A stretch of DNA of 64,000 nucleotides from Flavobacterium faecale. GTDB lineage: Bacteria > Bacteroidota > Bacteroidia > Flavobacteriales > Flavobacteriaceae. Of this stretch, positions 53,225-62,800 are shown in pieces. Location of the stretch: positions 2,309,501-2,373,500 of the forward strand of contig NZ_CP020918.1 of NCBI RefSeq assembly GCF_003076455.1. Reading direction: 5' to 3'. The position numbers and the translations under genes are program-made. Within the stretch, counting starts at the first letter, position 1. Every line of letters begins with the position of its first letter. The notes under the pieces are model-generated. The model saw only the letters and a list, made by a program, of their open reading frames with translations. It was not told the origin of the DNA and ran no database searches.

Positions 53225-56200
53225 TTATTTAATTTTAGATAAAATCTCTTTCACTTCGGTTTTGCAACTCCCGCATCCAAGACCTGCGCCAGTGGTTTTG
53301 CACAATTCGGTAAAATTGGTGCAACCGCTTTTTATAGCTTCTTCAATATTTCCGCTTCCTACTTGGCTGCAAGAGCACACGAGCTTACCAATTACGGGCT
53401 TTGCTTGTGAGCCGCTCCCTCGCAGTAGCATTTCTCGTTTGTCAGACAATTCGATTTTGCTTTCGATCATGGTTTTGAATTCGGCAAATTCATTTTTGTC
53501 TCCCATCAAAATGGCGCCTACGAGCAGATCATTTCGAACCACACATTTTTTATAATACCTTTTCTTCAAGTCGGTAAAGACTATTTCTTCATAGGAATCA
53601 TCATTTTCTGGGAAATCAATTTGACCAATGCTGCAAAGGTTGATGTCTTCGAGTTTTAAAATATTCATTAAAACAGAACCTTTGTAGTAACTGCTAATAT
53701 CGCCTCCGATAAAGTTAGCCAAAATATCCGCTTGTTCCTCTGCGGCAGATGTGATTCCGAACAGCTGATTGTTGAACTCTGCAATTTCGCCAATGGCAAA
53801 AATATTTGGTTGAGAGGATTGCAAGTATTGGTTTACCTTAACGCCACGACCACAAGCTACACCGGTTTCCTTGGCAATTTCTATATTCGGAATCGTTCCA
53901 ATGGTATACACGATAGCATTGGCAGTAAGGATACGTCCACTTTTAAGGCCAATTTCTAGTTCATTATCATTATCAGTATCGAAAACAGTGCTGACTTCAT
54001 TGTCAAAATAAATTTGAATGTCTCTCAGTTGTACTTCTTCGGCCAATAATTTGCAAGAAACGCGATCCAGTTGTCTCTCCATCAATCGAGAGGCACGCTG
54101 AATAATGGTGATTTTTACTTTTTTGTGTTTAAGTGCAGCGGCCAATTCTAGTCCTAATAAACCACCACCAACAATAACCACATGTTGCTCTTCAGATTTT
54201 AATTTGGTTCCATCCAAATAATTTTTGAGACGGTCGGCATCTTCTTTTCGACGCATAGTAAAACGGCCTGGGAGGTGCAATTGTGCATTTTCAGGAACAA
54301 AAGGTCGACTACCCGTGGCTAGAATAAGCGAGTCATACGTATGTACAATGCCTTTGCTGTCGGTAATAAGGTTGTCCGTTTTATTGATACTTTCGATAGA
54401 AACACCCGACTTCATTGTAATATTTAGTTTACTCAATGAGTCAGCCTTTATTTTTTGTAGGCTCTCCCACGAGAGTTCGTCTGTAACATACTCGGGTAAA
54501 AGAACACGGTTGTAAAAAGGATTTTCTTCGTTCGAAAACACAATTATTTCATCCGTGGTATTGATCTCACGGTAGTTTTGAATAAATCTAAAAGCGGCTG
54601 CTCCTGCACCTACAACGGCAATTTTTTCAAAAGGTTTTTCGTATTTAACTACTGCAACTGTTGTGAATTTAAAATCGGGCTCTTTTGAGATCGGATCCAC
54701 CACTGTATTGGTCAGATTATTGGCTCTATTAAGATCATTGTCCAATTGTTTACCCCAATGCATCGGCAAGAAAACTACACCTTCTTTGATAGTGTCAGTG
54801 ACTTTGGCTTTGACACGAACTTCTCCGTTCTCACTTGAAACAACCACAATATTACCATCTTCTATTCCGGTTTTGAAAGCATCAATGGGGTTTATTTCGA
54901 GTGTTGGACTCGGAATATGAGATAGCAATCGAGATACTTTTCCTGTTTTGGTCATCGTGTGCCATTGGTCTCGAATACGACCCGTGGTCAAGATAAATGG
55001 ATGTTTGTCTGTGGGTTGCTCAGAGGTATTATCTATGGAAGTTGGTAAGTTAAAAATCGCTTTTTGAGATGGAGTATAAAACTTTTTGTCTGTAAATAAT
55101 CGTGCTGTTCCGGGGTGTCCATAATCTGGAACGGGCCATTGGAAAGTACCTTCATTTTTAAGACGCGTATAATTTAGGAACGAAATATCAATCTTGGTAT
55201 TTTTGGTTAAAGCACAATATTCCTTGTAAATATCTTCGGCAGAATTATAATTGAAACCATTGAAATTCATTTTTTTTGCAAAGCGAATTAGGATTTCGAT
55301 ATCCGAAAGTGCTTCACCAGGAGGATTGATTCCTTTAGGTAAATAAGATATTCTCCTTTCAGAGTTGGTCATTGTACCTTCTTTTTCCAACCATCCAGCA
55401 GCAGGCAGCAGTAGATCGGCGTACTTTGCCGTATCAGACTTGTGTGAGATATCTTGAACCACAACAAATTTGGCATTCGCTAAGGCTTTTTCTACCCTGC
55501 GTACATCAGGCATGCTCACGAGAGGATTGGTACAAATGATCCAAACCGCTTTCATCTTGCCCGATTCTAATGCATCAAACATTTCGGTAGCCGTCAAGCC
55601 TGGTTTTTCAGATATGGAATCTACGCCCCAAAAATCGGCTACTTCTTGGCGGTGTTCAGGGTTTGCCAGTTCTTTGTGTACTGCCAGTAAATTGGCCATA
55701 CCACCAACTTCACGACCGCCCATTGCATTGGGTTGGCCCGTGAGTGAAAAAGGTCCAGAGCCTGGTTTACCTACATGTCCCGTAATTAATGAAAGATTTA
55801 GCAAAGCAGTATTTTTATCTACACCAATGGCACTTTGGTTAAGTCCCATGGCCCACATGGAGATGAAACCTTTGGCTTTCGCAATAATTTCAGCCGCTTG
55901 TTTGATTTCGCTAATAGGAATTCCGCACAATTGAGAAGCTTTTTCTAATGAGGTTCCGACAACCATATTTTTGTAGGCTGCGTAGTTTTCGGTATGATTT
56001 ATTATAAAGTCATTATCAATATATCCTTTGTCGATCAGGCATTTTGCAATGGCATGGTACAAGTAAATATCAGATCCAGGTAAAATTTGCAAATGCAAAT
56101 CGGCTGTTAGGGCTGAATCTGTTTTGCGAGGATCTACGACTATAATTTTTGTTTTGGGATTTTTCTCTTTGTGTTGCTCAATTCTCCTAAAAAGAATCGG

Positions 56201-56740
56201 GTGGCACCAAGCAGGATTTGCACCAGTGATTAAAAACGTATCGGCTAGCTCAATATCATCATAAGAGATAGGCACAGAATCTTCGCCAAACGTTTTTTTG
56301 TATCCCACCACTGCAGAACTCATGCACAGTCGGGAGTTGGTGTCAATATTATTTGTTTTCAAAAAACCTTTGACTAGTTTGTTGACCAGATAGTATTCCT
56401 CTGTCAAACATTGACCAGAGACATAAAATCCAACACTATCGGGACCGTGTTTTTTAATGATCGAAGCAAATACAGCGGCAGCACGATCAAGTGCTTCGTC
56501 CCAATTTACTCTCTCGAGCGGGTGTGATTTGCTCCAACGCATTTCGGGATACAAAATTCGATCAGAAACATCATTAGCAACATAGTGCAAATTCATTCCT
56601 TTAGAACAAAGCATTCCTCTGTTTACTGGGTGATCTTTGTCTCCTTTTACGCTTATTCCATTATTAGAATCCTTGGTGACAATTATTCCACATCCTACAC
56701 CACAATAGGAACAGGTTGTTTTTATTTCTGAATTTTGCAT
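53225..56740 (-). CDS. Assimilatory nitrate reductase fused to NAD(P)H-FAD module and BFD domain
   Basis: 1171 residues that combine the catalytic and reductase subunits of NAD(P)H-dependent nitrate reductase. Residues 1-60 bind a 4Fe-4S cluster (CSYCGVGCGIIV...GMLCSKG). The molybdopterin domain follows to about 550 (GQCLTEEYYLVNKLVKGFLK, NTNSRLCMSSAVVGYKKTFG, ITGANPAWCHPILFRR, TGHVGKPGSGPFSLTGQPNA) and the dinucleotide-binding domain is at about 565-690 (TGRIRDQWHTMTKTGKVSRL). From about 705 a NirB-like FAD/NAD oxidoreductase begins (IAVVGAGAAAF, ILATGSRPFVP, VVIVGGGLLGLELAAAL). The C-terminal BFD [2Fe-2S] domain has CSCSQVGSG and GLGCGSCKTEV. Equivalent functions are separate proteins (NasA and NasC/NasB) elsewhere. 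Three TACGTA repeats lie upstream. Confidence 0.9.
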   Translation of the reverse strand: MQNSEIKTTCSYCGVGCGIIVTKDSNNGISVKGDKDHPVNRGMLCSKGMNLHYVANDVSDRILYPEMRWSKSHPLERVNWDEALDRAAAVFASIIKKHGPDSVGFYVSGQCLTEEYYLVNKLVKGFLKTNNIDTNSRLCMSSAVVGYKKTFGEDSVPISYDDIELADTFLITGANPAWCHPILFRRIEQHKEKNPKTKIIVVDPRKTDSALTADLHLQILPGSDIYLYHAIAKCLIDKGYIDNDFIINHTENYAAYKNMVVGTSLEKASQLCGIPISEIKQAAEIIAKAKGFISMWAMGLNQSAIGVDKNTALLNLSLITGHVGKPGSGPFSLTGQPNAMGGREVGGMANLLAVHKELANPEHRQEVADFWGVDSISEKPGLTATEMFDALESGKMKAVWIICTNPLVSMPDVRRVEKALANAKFVVVQDISHKSDTAKYADLLLPAAGWLEKEGTMTNSERRISYLPKGINPPGEALSDIEILIRFAKKMNFNGFNYNSAEDIYKEYCALTKNTKIDISFLNYTRLKNEGTFQWPVPDYGHPGTARLFTDKKFYTPSQKAIFNLPTSIDNTSEQPTDKHPFILTTGRIRDQWHTMTKTGKVSRLLSHIPSPTLEINPIDAFKTGIEDGNIVVVSSENGEVRVKAKVTDTIKEGVVFLPMHWGKQLDNDLNRANNLTNTVVDPISKEPDFKFTTVAVVKYEKPFEKIAVVGAGAAAFRFIQNYREINTTDEIIVFSNEENPFYNRVLLPEYVTDELSWESLQKIKADSLSKLNITMKSGVSIESINKTDNLITDSKGIVHTYDSLILATGSRPFVPENAQLHLPGRFTMRRKEDADRLKNYLDGTKLKSEEQHVVIVGGGLLGLELAAALKHKKVKITIIQRASRLMERQLDRVSCKLLAEEVQLRDIQIYFDNEVSTVFDTDNDNELEIGLKSGRILTANAIVYTIGTIPNIEIAKETGVACGRGVKVNQYLQSSQPNIFAIGEIAEFNNQLFGITSAAEEQADILANFIGGDISSYYKGSVLMNILKLEDINLCSIGQIDFPENDDSYEEIVFTDLKKRYYKKCVVRNDLLVGAILMGDKNEFAEFKTMIESKIELSDKREMLLRGSGSQAKPVIGKLVCSCSQVGSGNIEEAIKSGCTNFTELCKTTGAGLGCGSCKTEVKEILSKIK

Positions 56741-56798
56741 TGCTGATTTACTTTGTTGTTACTAAAACGTAGTCTTATCTATTTTGATGTTGTAAAAA

Positions 56799-56824
56799 TA
56801 CGTATTTTTACGTATAAATACGTA
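56799..56824 (-). promoter_or_regulatory. Phased TACGTA operator array upstream of the nitrate reductase
   Basis: TACGTA occurs at 56799, 56809 and 56819, exactly 10 bp apart. This makes two overlapping 7-2-7 dyads: TACGTAT-TT-TTACGTA and TACGTAT-AA-ATACGTA. A fourth TACGTA is at 56873. On the minus strand, a -7-like TACGTTTT (56764-56771) lies about 40 bp downstream of the array. Escherichia coli NarL binds TACYNMT heptamers in the same 7-2-7 arrangement. The rest of the 384-bp spacer 56741-57124 has no other feature that I can support. Confidence 0.65.
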
Positions 56825-57124
56825 GTTCTATGTCTTTTTTTTCTATTTTTACTAAAAATTATGAATTCCTAGTACGTAGCATGATTTATTGAGGTAATGA
56901 CAAATACTATGGCTAAACTGAAGAAATGTATTGATTTTTGAACCATGAGCAACTGCTGCAATGATATAGAAACCTATTTTTTACTATTCGAATATTCTAA
57001 AACCTGCCAAAAAGCAAGGTTTTTAATGTAATAAATAGGGTACGGTTTAACAATAGAAAAGTATATTTAGGTAACAAACGAGATAACACTAATTGAGTAG
57101 AAGGCTATTCAAAAAAACAACAAC

Positions 57125-57673
57125 ATGAACAATATTATTTTTGACTTTATAGGCGGAAAAACAGGAGATTGGAAGGTGCTAAAGACAACCACATTGGCAG
57201 GAGATTCCTTGCCGAAAGTGACACATATCGATAAGATTCAGAGTTCGTTACTGAATCGATTTGAAGGGTTGTGGTCATTAAAAGGTACCATTAGTAATTT
57301 GCGTTATACCCAAAAAGAAGAGAAAGTACAACTCGAAGCCAAGCAGCCTGATCTTGGTCGAAAAAAAGCAACTTATGCCGCTTTGATTCCGATTAAAAAA
57401 AGTGAAGCATGGTGGAGTCTAGCCCAAGACGAGCGAAGAGACGTCATGGAAAAACAATCTAAGCACATGCATCATGGTATGAAATACTTACCAGCCATTG
57501 CCCGTCAGCTCTTTCATTCGAGAGATATAAATGAGCCTTTTGATTTTTTGACTTGGTTCGAATTTGCTCCCGAGGACGAACCTGCATTCAATGAATTGCT
57601 AGGAATTATGCGTAAATCTGAAGAATGGAAATACGTAGAAAGAGAGATTGATATTCGAATGGTAAGAGTATAA
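57125..57673 (+). CDS. Chlorite dismutase family haem protein (short type)
   Basis: 182 residues. It matches the short (clade 2) chlorite dismutase-like family: an N-terminal FDFIGGKTGDWKVLKTTTLA, KKSEAWWSLAQDERRDVMEK, HMHHGMKYLPAIARQLFHSR, DINEPFDFLTWFEFAPEDEP and EEWKYVEREIDIRMVRV. The HSR...FDFLTWFEF region carries the proximal His of the family. No distal Arg in the usual place was found, so catalytic chlorite dismutation is uncertain. Small members occur near nitrate or nitrite genes in several bacteria. It is divergent from the nitrate reductase. Confidence 0.8.
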   Translation: MNNIIFDFIGGKTGDWKVLKTTTLAGDSLPKVTHIDKIQSSLLNRFEGLWSLKGTISNLRYTQKEEKVQLEAKQPDLGRKKATYAALIPIKKSEAWWSLAQDERRDVMEKQSKHMHHGMKYLPAIARQLFHSRDINEPFDFLTWFEFAPEDEPAFNELLGIMRKSEEWKYVEREIDIRMVRV

Positions 57674-57719
57674 TGTCTAGTCACGACTTTCCTTATTTTC
57701 GAACAGCATAACTTTCGAA

Positions 57720-58541
57720 CTAAGTAGTCTTTTTTAAATTTCGAATAACAAAAAATAGCCCAATAATAATAAACGGAATACTTAGTAATTGCCCCATATT
57801 TAATGACATACCTTCTTCAAAATCGGATTGATTGATTTTTAAGAATTCGATTAAAATACGCATGATAAAGATCAAAGTGACCGATAGTCCAAAATAAAAG
57901 CCATTCCCCATTTGAAATTTGTCGCTTTTATAGATCGAAAACACTACTATAAAAATGATGAAGTAGGTGACAGCCTCGTACAATTGAGTTGGATGTCTAG
58001 GTATTGAATCTATTTGTTTAAAAACGAAAGCCCACGGCATCGTTGTTGGATTTCCAATCATTTCTGAGTTCATTAAATTGGCCAATCGAATAAAAGTAGC
58101 GCCCAATGGAGCGACGATAGCAATAAGATCCAGAATAGTCAGGTATTTAATTTTGAATTTTTTGGAGTACAAATAAAGGGAGAAAATCAATCCTACGGTA
58201 CCGCCATGACTGGCTAAACCTGCATATCCTATGAAGTGGTAAGTTCCGCTACTGTTCTTCTGAATCGGTAAAACGATTTCTATAAGGTGTTGCGAAAAGT
58301 AATCAAAGTCATAAAAAAGGCAATGCCCTAATCGTGCTCCCACAAAAATCCCAACAATTCCGTATAAGAATAATGATTCGTGAGCGTCTTTGTCTAGATT
58401 TTCATCTTTAAAAATGCCTTTCAGGATAAACATGCACAAAACCAGTCCGGTTGCAAATAAGAGTCCGTAGTATTTTAATGGGAAGCCATAAATATTTACA
58501 ATCTCCGAATTTATATCCCAGTTTACGTATAATGATGTCAT
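57720..58541 (-). CDS. lgt: Prolipoprotein diacylglyceryl transferase
   Basis: 273 residues from ATG 58541 (MTSLYVNWDINSEIVNIYGF), the normal start of the family; a longer frame reaches 58592. There are seven membrane helices. Signatures include the Lgt motif GARLGHCLFYDFDYF, a GHxxxHGG-type loop in FIGYAGLASHGGTVGLIFSL, LIAIVAPLGATFIRLANLMNSE and IPRHPTQLYEAVTYF. It transfers diacylglycerol to the lipobox cysteine of lipoproteins, many of which are encoded in this window. Inner membrane. Convergent with the chlorite-dismutase-family gene. Confidence 0.93.
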   Translation of the reverse strand: MTSLYVNWDINSEIVNIYGFPLKYYGLLFATGLVLCMFILKGIFKDENLDKDAHESLFLYGIVGIFVGARLGHCLFYDFDYFSQHLIEIVLPIQKNSSGTYHFIGYAGLASHGGTVGLIFSLYLYSKKFKIKYLTILDLIAIVAPLGATFIRLANLMNSEMIGNPTTMPWAFVFKQIDSIPRHPTQLYEAVTYFIIFIVVFSIYKSDKFQMGNGFYFGLSVTLIFIMRILIEFLKINQSDFEEGMSLNMGQLLSIPFIIIGLFFVIRNLKKTT

Positions 58542-58808
58542 TTCTGTTTTCTTTTTTAGCGCATCCAAAAGTAGCCAAAATCTTTGAGCCAATGAAAAAT
58601 TTTAGACGGTAAGAATGTAAAGGCTCCGTTAAGGTTCTCTTTCTAATGACTAAGGGAATTAGAATAGCAATTTTTCTTGAGAGAACTATCGATTTAAATG
58701 TTCTCTATTGAATGAAACAAGTTCAAAGGAGCATCGTTTATTCGAAAATTTAAAAATAGATTTTAAAGGTTTGATCCGTTTTTTAAAATAGATGCCATTA
58801 TACTCTAT

Positions 58809-60065
58809 CTATTCGTTAAATAAGCAATGCTGTTTCAAAGTTTCAATATCTTTTTCAAAATCCAATGCAATTTGGGCTCTTTGGAGTGCTTCGGCTGAGT
58901 TTCGCATCGCTGCTTCCTTGATATCTGTTTGATTAATGGTGTGTAGTGCGGTGAATGTTTTTTGCAATCGCAACATCAATTCGATCGTACCGGCACCATC
59001 TCGTGCGATAGGTCTAAAAGCATCTTCAAAAAAGTCATCCATTGCAATTTTTGGTACTTCAATACGGTCGTAAACTGTTTTTTCAATATGACTATTTTTG
59101 TTTGACTTATTCCATAAAAAGAACAATCGTTCATGGCAACCCACAATTTGAATAGCCGTGCCGGGATCGTTAATTCCGGGTGACAAGGCTCTACTAGCAA
59201 TTTCAGATAGGGCTATCAAACCAAATCTTGGATCATGATTATAAAGTCTTGTGCTACCTATCTGCAGGGTTTCAGCAATTTTTTGAGTAATAGGAGCGCT
59301 AAGTGGATTCTGCGATGATTGGATCCATGCAATCGTAGAATGTTTATTCACAAAAGCACCTGGAAGGCAGTTTATTCTAATTTTTAATTCGTGTTCTACT
59401 GCGATTTTTTGAAGCGCATCCAAATCAATTTTCTGAACATATCCAATATCCTGCGCAAGAATACTTTGACCATTTGGGAACTCGCCAATAATAGGCATCG
59501 CCTTTAGAGTAGGATGTTGTATGTACGCTTCTAGTGATTGGGTGGCAACGTTTTCAACTTGAGAGATAGTGTTCTCCAATCGACCTAAGCGAGAAATCTT
59601 GTCCACCCAATGCAAGAACGTCAGGATCACCACGGTAAAAAATAAGATGGTAACAACAAACAATACAAAGCGTCCTGTTTTGCCATAATACCCGTTGTTT
59701 AGTGCAATTGTAGCCACAATACTAAAGATGAAGGCACCAATAAATACAGCTAAAGCATTCAGGGAAACATCATCTGTAACGATAATCTTAAAGGATCTGG
59801 GAGTAGCATTATTACTTGCGGAGGTAAAAGCAGAAACCATGGAACCAACTGCGAATATTGAAATCACCAACATGGTATTGGCGATGGTGTCTAAAAGTCC
59901 TTCAATCGAATCTGCTTTGATATCAGGAACAAGTTCACTGAATCCAAAACCATCTGCCAAACGTGCAAATAGCGCTGCTGCAACAGAGAATAAGCAAAAT
60001 AACAAGGGCTTAAACCATAATTTATGACTAAAAACCCTATAGTATTTAAGGATTATCTGATTCAT
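58809..60065 (-). CDS. DUF2254 membrane protein
   Basis: 418 residues. Four membrane helices in the first 150 residues (FKPLLFCLFSVAAALFARLA, TIANTMLVISIFAVGSMVSA, LAVFIGAFIFSIVATIALNN, GRFVLFVVTILFFTVVILTF), then a cytoplasmic part with the DUF2254 motifs GYVQKIDLDALQKIAVEHEL, SRALSPGINDPGTAIQIVGC, and FRPIARDGAGTIELMLRLQK. The ALSPGINDP segment is the most conserved piece of the family. The function is unknown; a role in ion transport or membrane stress has been suggested. Transcribed alone. Confidence 0.88.
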   Translation of the reverse strand: MNQIILKYYRVFSHKLWFKPLLFCLFSVAAALFARLADGFGFSELVPDIKADSIEGLLDTIANTMLVISIFAVGSMVSAFTSASNNATPRSFKIIVTDDVSLNALAVFIGAFIFSIVATIALNNGYYGKTGRFVLFVVTILFFTVVILTFLHWVDKISRLGRLENTISQVENVATQSLEAYIQHPTLKAMPIIGEFPNGQSILAQDIGYVQKIDLDALQKIAVEHELKIRINCLPGAFVNKHSTIAWIQSSQNPLSAPITQKIAETLQIGSTRLYNHDPRFGLIALSEIASRALSPGINDPGTAIQIVGCHERLFFLWNKSNKNSHIEKTVYDRIEVPKIAMDDFFEDAFRPIARDGAGTIELMLRLQKTFTALHTINQTDIKEAAMRNSAEALQRAQIALDFEKDIETLKQHCLFNE

Positions 60066-60402
60066 ATTTTTTGTTTTATTTTTATAAATGATGCTCGATC
60101 ATTTCATGTGATTTGTAAAAATAGGTTTTTAAAAATAGTGACAAACTATTATAAGGAATGAAATTGCAGAAAAATGACATGAAATTGTAATGATAGTGGT
60201 GATTATTGAATCGAAAGGTAAGCACGTTCAAAATCGAATGTGTGCAGCTAAATATTCGAAAGAGTTCTAGTAAATTGATTATCGAAGGATTTAAAAACGG
60301 ATTTAAAAGTGTTATAATTTAATGTTGATTTGTAATAAAATGCAGTTGGTTTCTATTTATAATTTAAATCAGCTATTTTTATAAAAAAAAATACAAATTG
60401 TA
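60066..60402. other. Divergent intergenic region
   Basis: 337 bp, AT-rich, between the DUF2254 gene and the histidine kinase gene. I found no clear promoter match, operator dyad or RNA. Confidence 0.5.
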
Positions 60403-62058
60403 ATGAACATCAAAACATTAATCCTCATTATCATTAATAGTTTGATCGCGTTGGTGATTGCGCTTTTGGCTATTTCGTCGTACAATGAGTTTTCGACTGT
60501 TTTGAATGATCGTGTTTTGTTGCAGCTCAATTCAATCAAGACACTCAAGAAAAATCAAATTGAGCACCTTTTGCAATCAGAATGGGAGCGGTTTGAAAGT
60601 ACTAAATCAAGTTATAAAACAGATGAAGCTAAGCTACTGAAACTGCCGGACAGTATTAAAAACAGGAACGGAATCCATGATTTTACAGCTTACAATCCAA
60701 CTAAAACTACAACCTTAGGGTTTGTCTCATCATCCGAAAATGGGACGGTTGTCAAAATTTTAGATTATAATAAAATAAAAACTATTTTGCTCGAGCGCAC
60801 CGGAATGGGGAATAGTGGTGAGTCCTACCTCGTGGGCCAAGATTTTCGACTGCGCTCTCAATCTCGTTTTTATCCAAACAAAACTCCTTATGGCATAAGG
60901 GCAAAAACAAAAGGAGTTGTAAAAGCTTTTAGGGATGTAAACGGTCGTGGCATTTTTGAAGATTACAGAGGCGTTGAGGTGTATAGTGTGTACAGTCTTA
61001 TCAAAATTTCAGATTTAAAATTGGTTATTCTATCTGAAATTGATGTCGATGAGGTCACAATGCCTTTGGATAAATTGAAAGAAAGACTCGTAGGACTAAC
61101 TCTTGTCATCTTTTTATTGGCTGTAATGTTGTCTCTTTTTCTAACAAGATTTATAACCAATCCCATTAAGAACATGCAAAAAAGCCTGAAAATTATGGCT
61201 GAAGGAGATTATAATCAAACCAATGAGTTTATAAAAAATTCGAAAGAAATAAAGGAAATGTTTGATGCTTTGGCCAATTTAAAGGCGTCTTTGCAAGGTG
61301 CCGTGCAATTTTCAGATGCTATTGGAAAGATGAATTTAAATACCAATTATACTCCTAAAAGTTCTAATGATCTTTTGGGGAAAAGCTTGGTAGCGATGAG
61401 AGACAAGCTAATTGAATTCCGAAATAACGAAGAAAATACTAGAATACTATCTAAACGAATGTTGGTTAATGGCATGGAGAATGAAAGGCGTCGTTTATCG
61501 CGAGAGCTTCACGATGGCGTAGGACCGTATTTGACCTCGCTGAAACATTATATCGAAAATAGGGTAGTGGACGAATCGAAAAAAACAGAGATGAAAAAGA
61601 TAGTTGATGACACCATTTCAGAAATACGGTTGATGTCAAACGCCCTAATGCCAGCTTCAATAGATGATTTTGGAGTGGGTGTAGCGTTGACAAATTTTAT
61701 TGAAAGCCTGCAAAAGTCGACGCCGGTGACCATTGAATTTGAAGATTTGACTTTGCAAGAAGGTTCCAATATTACCAACCATCAAGCGATTAATCTTTTT
61801 CGAATGAGTCAAGAGCTCATCAATAATACTTTAAAGCACGGGAAGGCGCAAAATATTCGAATTACACTGTCAGAATTTGAAGAATTTATTTCGCTATTTT
61901 ATTATGATGACGGAATTGGTTTTGATGCAGCGACAGTAAAATTAGGATTAGGAATTAGTAACATTAAAGAACGAGTTGAAATTTGCAATGGTAGCATTAT
62001 AATTGATGCTAAGCCAGGAAATACAACTTTTGAAATTGAATTACCCATAGAATTATGA
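60403..62058 (+). CDS. NarX-type sensor histidine kinase
   Basis: 551 residues. A membrane helix (about 8-28), an extracytoplasmic domain of Cache type (about 35-225, with GNSGESYLVGQDFRLRSQSR, a typical Cache signature), a second helix (about 229-250) and a HAMP segment (RFITNPIKNMQKSLKIMAEG). A signalling helix leads to HisKA_3 with the phospho-accepting His370 in RRRLSRELHDGVG, and to HATPase_c with NNTLKHGKAQNIRITLSE and DDGIGFDAATVKLGLGISNI. HisKA_3 kinases pair with LuxR/NarL-type regulators, and the next gene overlaps it by 4 bp (ATGA). The ligand is unknown; location and operator pattern suggest a nitrate- or nitrogen-related signal. Confidence 0.9.
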   Translation: MNIKTLILIIINSLIALVIALLAISSYNEFSTVLNDRVLLQLNSIKTLKKNQIEHLLQSEWERFESTKSSYKTDEAKLLKLPDSIKNRNGIHDFTAYNPTKTTTLGFVSSSENGTVVKILDYNKIKTILLERTGMGNSGESYLVGQDFRLRSQSRFYPNKTPYGIRAKTKGVVKAFRDVNGRGIFEDYRGVEVYSVYSLIKISDLKLVILSEIDVDEVTMPLDKLKERLVGLTLVIFLLAVMLSLFLTRFITNPIKNMQKSLKIMAEGDYNQTNEFIKNSKEIKEMFDALANLKASLQGAVQFSDAIGKMNLNTNYTPKSSNDLLGKSLVAMRDKLIEFRNNEENTRILSKRMLVNGMENERRRLSRELHDGVGPYLTSLKHYIENRVVDESKKTEMKKIVDDTISEIRLMSNALMPASIDDFGVGVALTNFIESLQKSTPVTIEFEDLTLQEGSNITNHQAINLFRMSQELINNTLKHGKAQNIRITLSEFEEFISLFYYDDGIGFDAATVKLGLGISNIKERVEICNGSIIIDAKPGNTTFEIELPIEL

Positions 62059-62687
62059 ATGAAATAAAAGTGATAATAGCTGATGATCATGAGCTTTTTC
62101 GAAAAGGACTTGAAGAGTTGCTTAAAAAACATGATGATATAAAAATAGTCAGTACTGTTGCAGATGGAGCAGAGTTTTTGACATTAGTAAAAAGTAGTTT
62201 TGACGCAGATATTGTTTTGCTAGACATTACTATGCCAAATACGGATGGTTTTCAGGTTTTAAAAGAATTACAAGCGTTGGGATCAGACATCAAACCTATT
62301 GTAATTTCGATGCATAACGATGGAAATTACATAGCCAAATGTGCAAAGATGGGTGCTTTTGGTTACCTACTAAAAAACACTGACGAATCAGAATTAATTT
62401 TGGCGATACGCATGGTGTATAAAGGTAAAAAATATTTTAGCGCCGAGATTTCCGAGAAAATGATCAATTTTATGGCAACGCAAAGCATCAGTGAAAATGT
62501 ATTGTCCAACAAAGAAACAGAAGTTTTAGGGTTGATTTCTACAGGATTAACAACCAAAGAAATTGCCGCCAAACTGTTTGTGAGTTCGCGTACGATAGAG
62601 ACCCATCGTGCTAGTATTTTAAAAAAATTAGAAGTAAAAAACACCGCCGAACTTATCAAAAAGGCTACTGAAATGAATTTGCTTTAA
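62055..62687 (+). CDS. NarL/LuxR-type response regulator
   Basis: 210 residues. The receiver domain has the acidic pair DDHE, phospho-Asp57 in IVLLDITMPNTDG, Ser in VISMHND, and Lys in YLLKNTD. A LuxR-type helix-turn-helix (about 150-207) has LSNKETEVLGLISTGLTTKE, IAAKLFVSSRTIETHRASIL and KKLEVKNTAELIKKA. The start codon overlaps the kinase stop, so translation is coupled. A perfect 7-2-7-like dyad lies 18 bp beyond its stop, and related dyads lie upstream of cobA and the nitrate reductase; I infer it controls these genes. Confidence 0.92.
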   Translation: MNEIKVIIADDHELFRKGLEELLKKHDDIKIVSTVADGAEFLTLVKSSFDADIVLLDITMPNTDGFQVLKELQALGSDIKPIVISMHNDGNYIAKCAKMGAFGYLLKNTDESELILAIRMVYKGKKYFSAEISEKMINFMATQSISENVLSNKETEVLGLISTGLTTKEIAAKLFVSSRTIETHRASILKKLEVKNTAELIKKATEMNLL

Positions 62688-62704
62688 AGCTGTTAAAATA
62701 GTCT

Positions 62705-62722
62705 ATCCGTATAAATACGGAT
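62705..62722 (+). promoter_or_regulatory. Dyad upstream of the small secreted-protein gene
   Basis: ATCCGTAT-AA-ATACGGAT, 8 bp per arm and perfect. The core CGTATAAATACG is identical to the core of the dyad at 56809-56824. It is centred about 68 bp upstream of the start expected from the -7 element TAAATTTG at 62769-62776, which lacks a good -33 box. Confidence 0.6.
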
Positions 62723-62800
62723 ACAGATTGGGTAGATTCACATACTTCCAAAAGCCTACTTCTCGTCCTAAATTTGTATGGAACGATAAAAGTAATGGTT

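Noticed and set aside
61902..62132. Minus-strand frames overlapping the kinase and regulator genes
   Set aside because: They are antisense shadows of well-supported genes.
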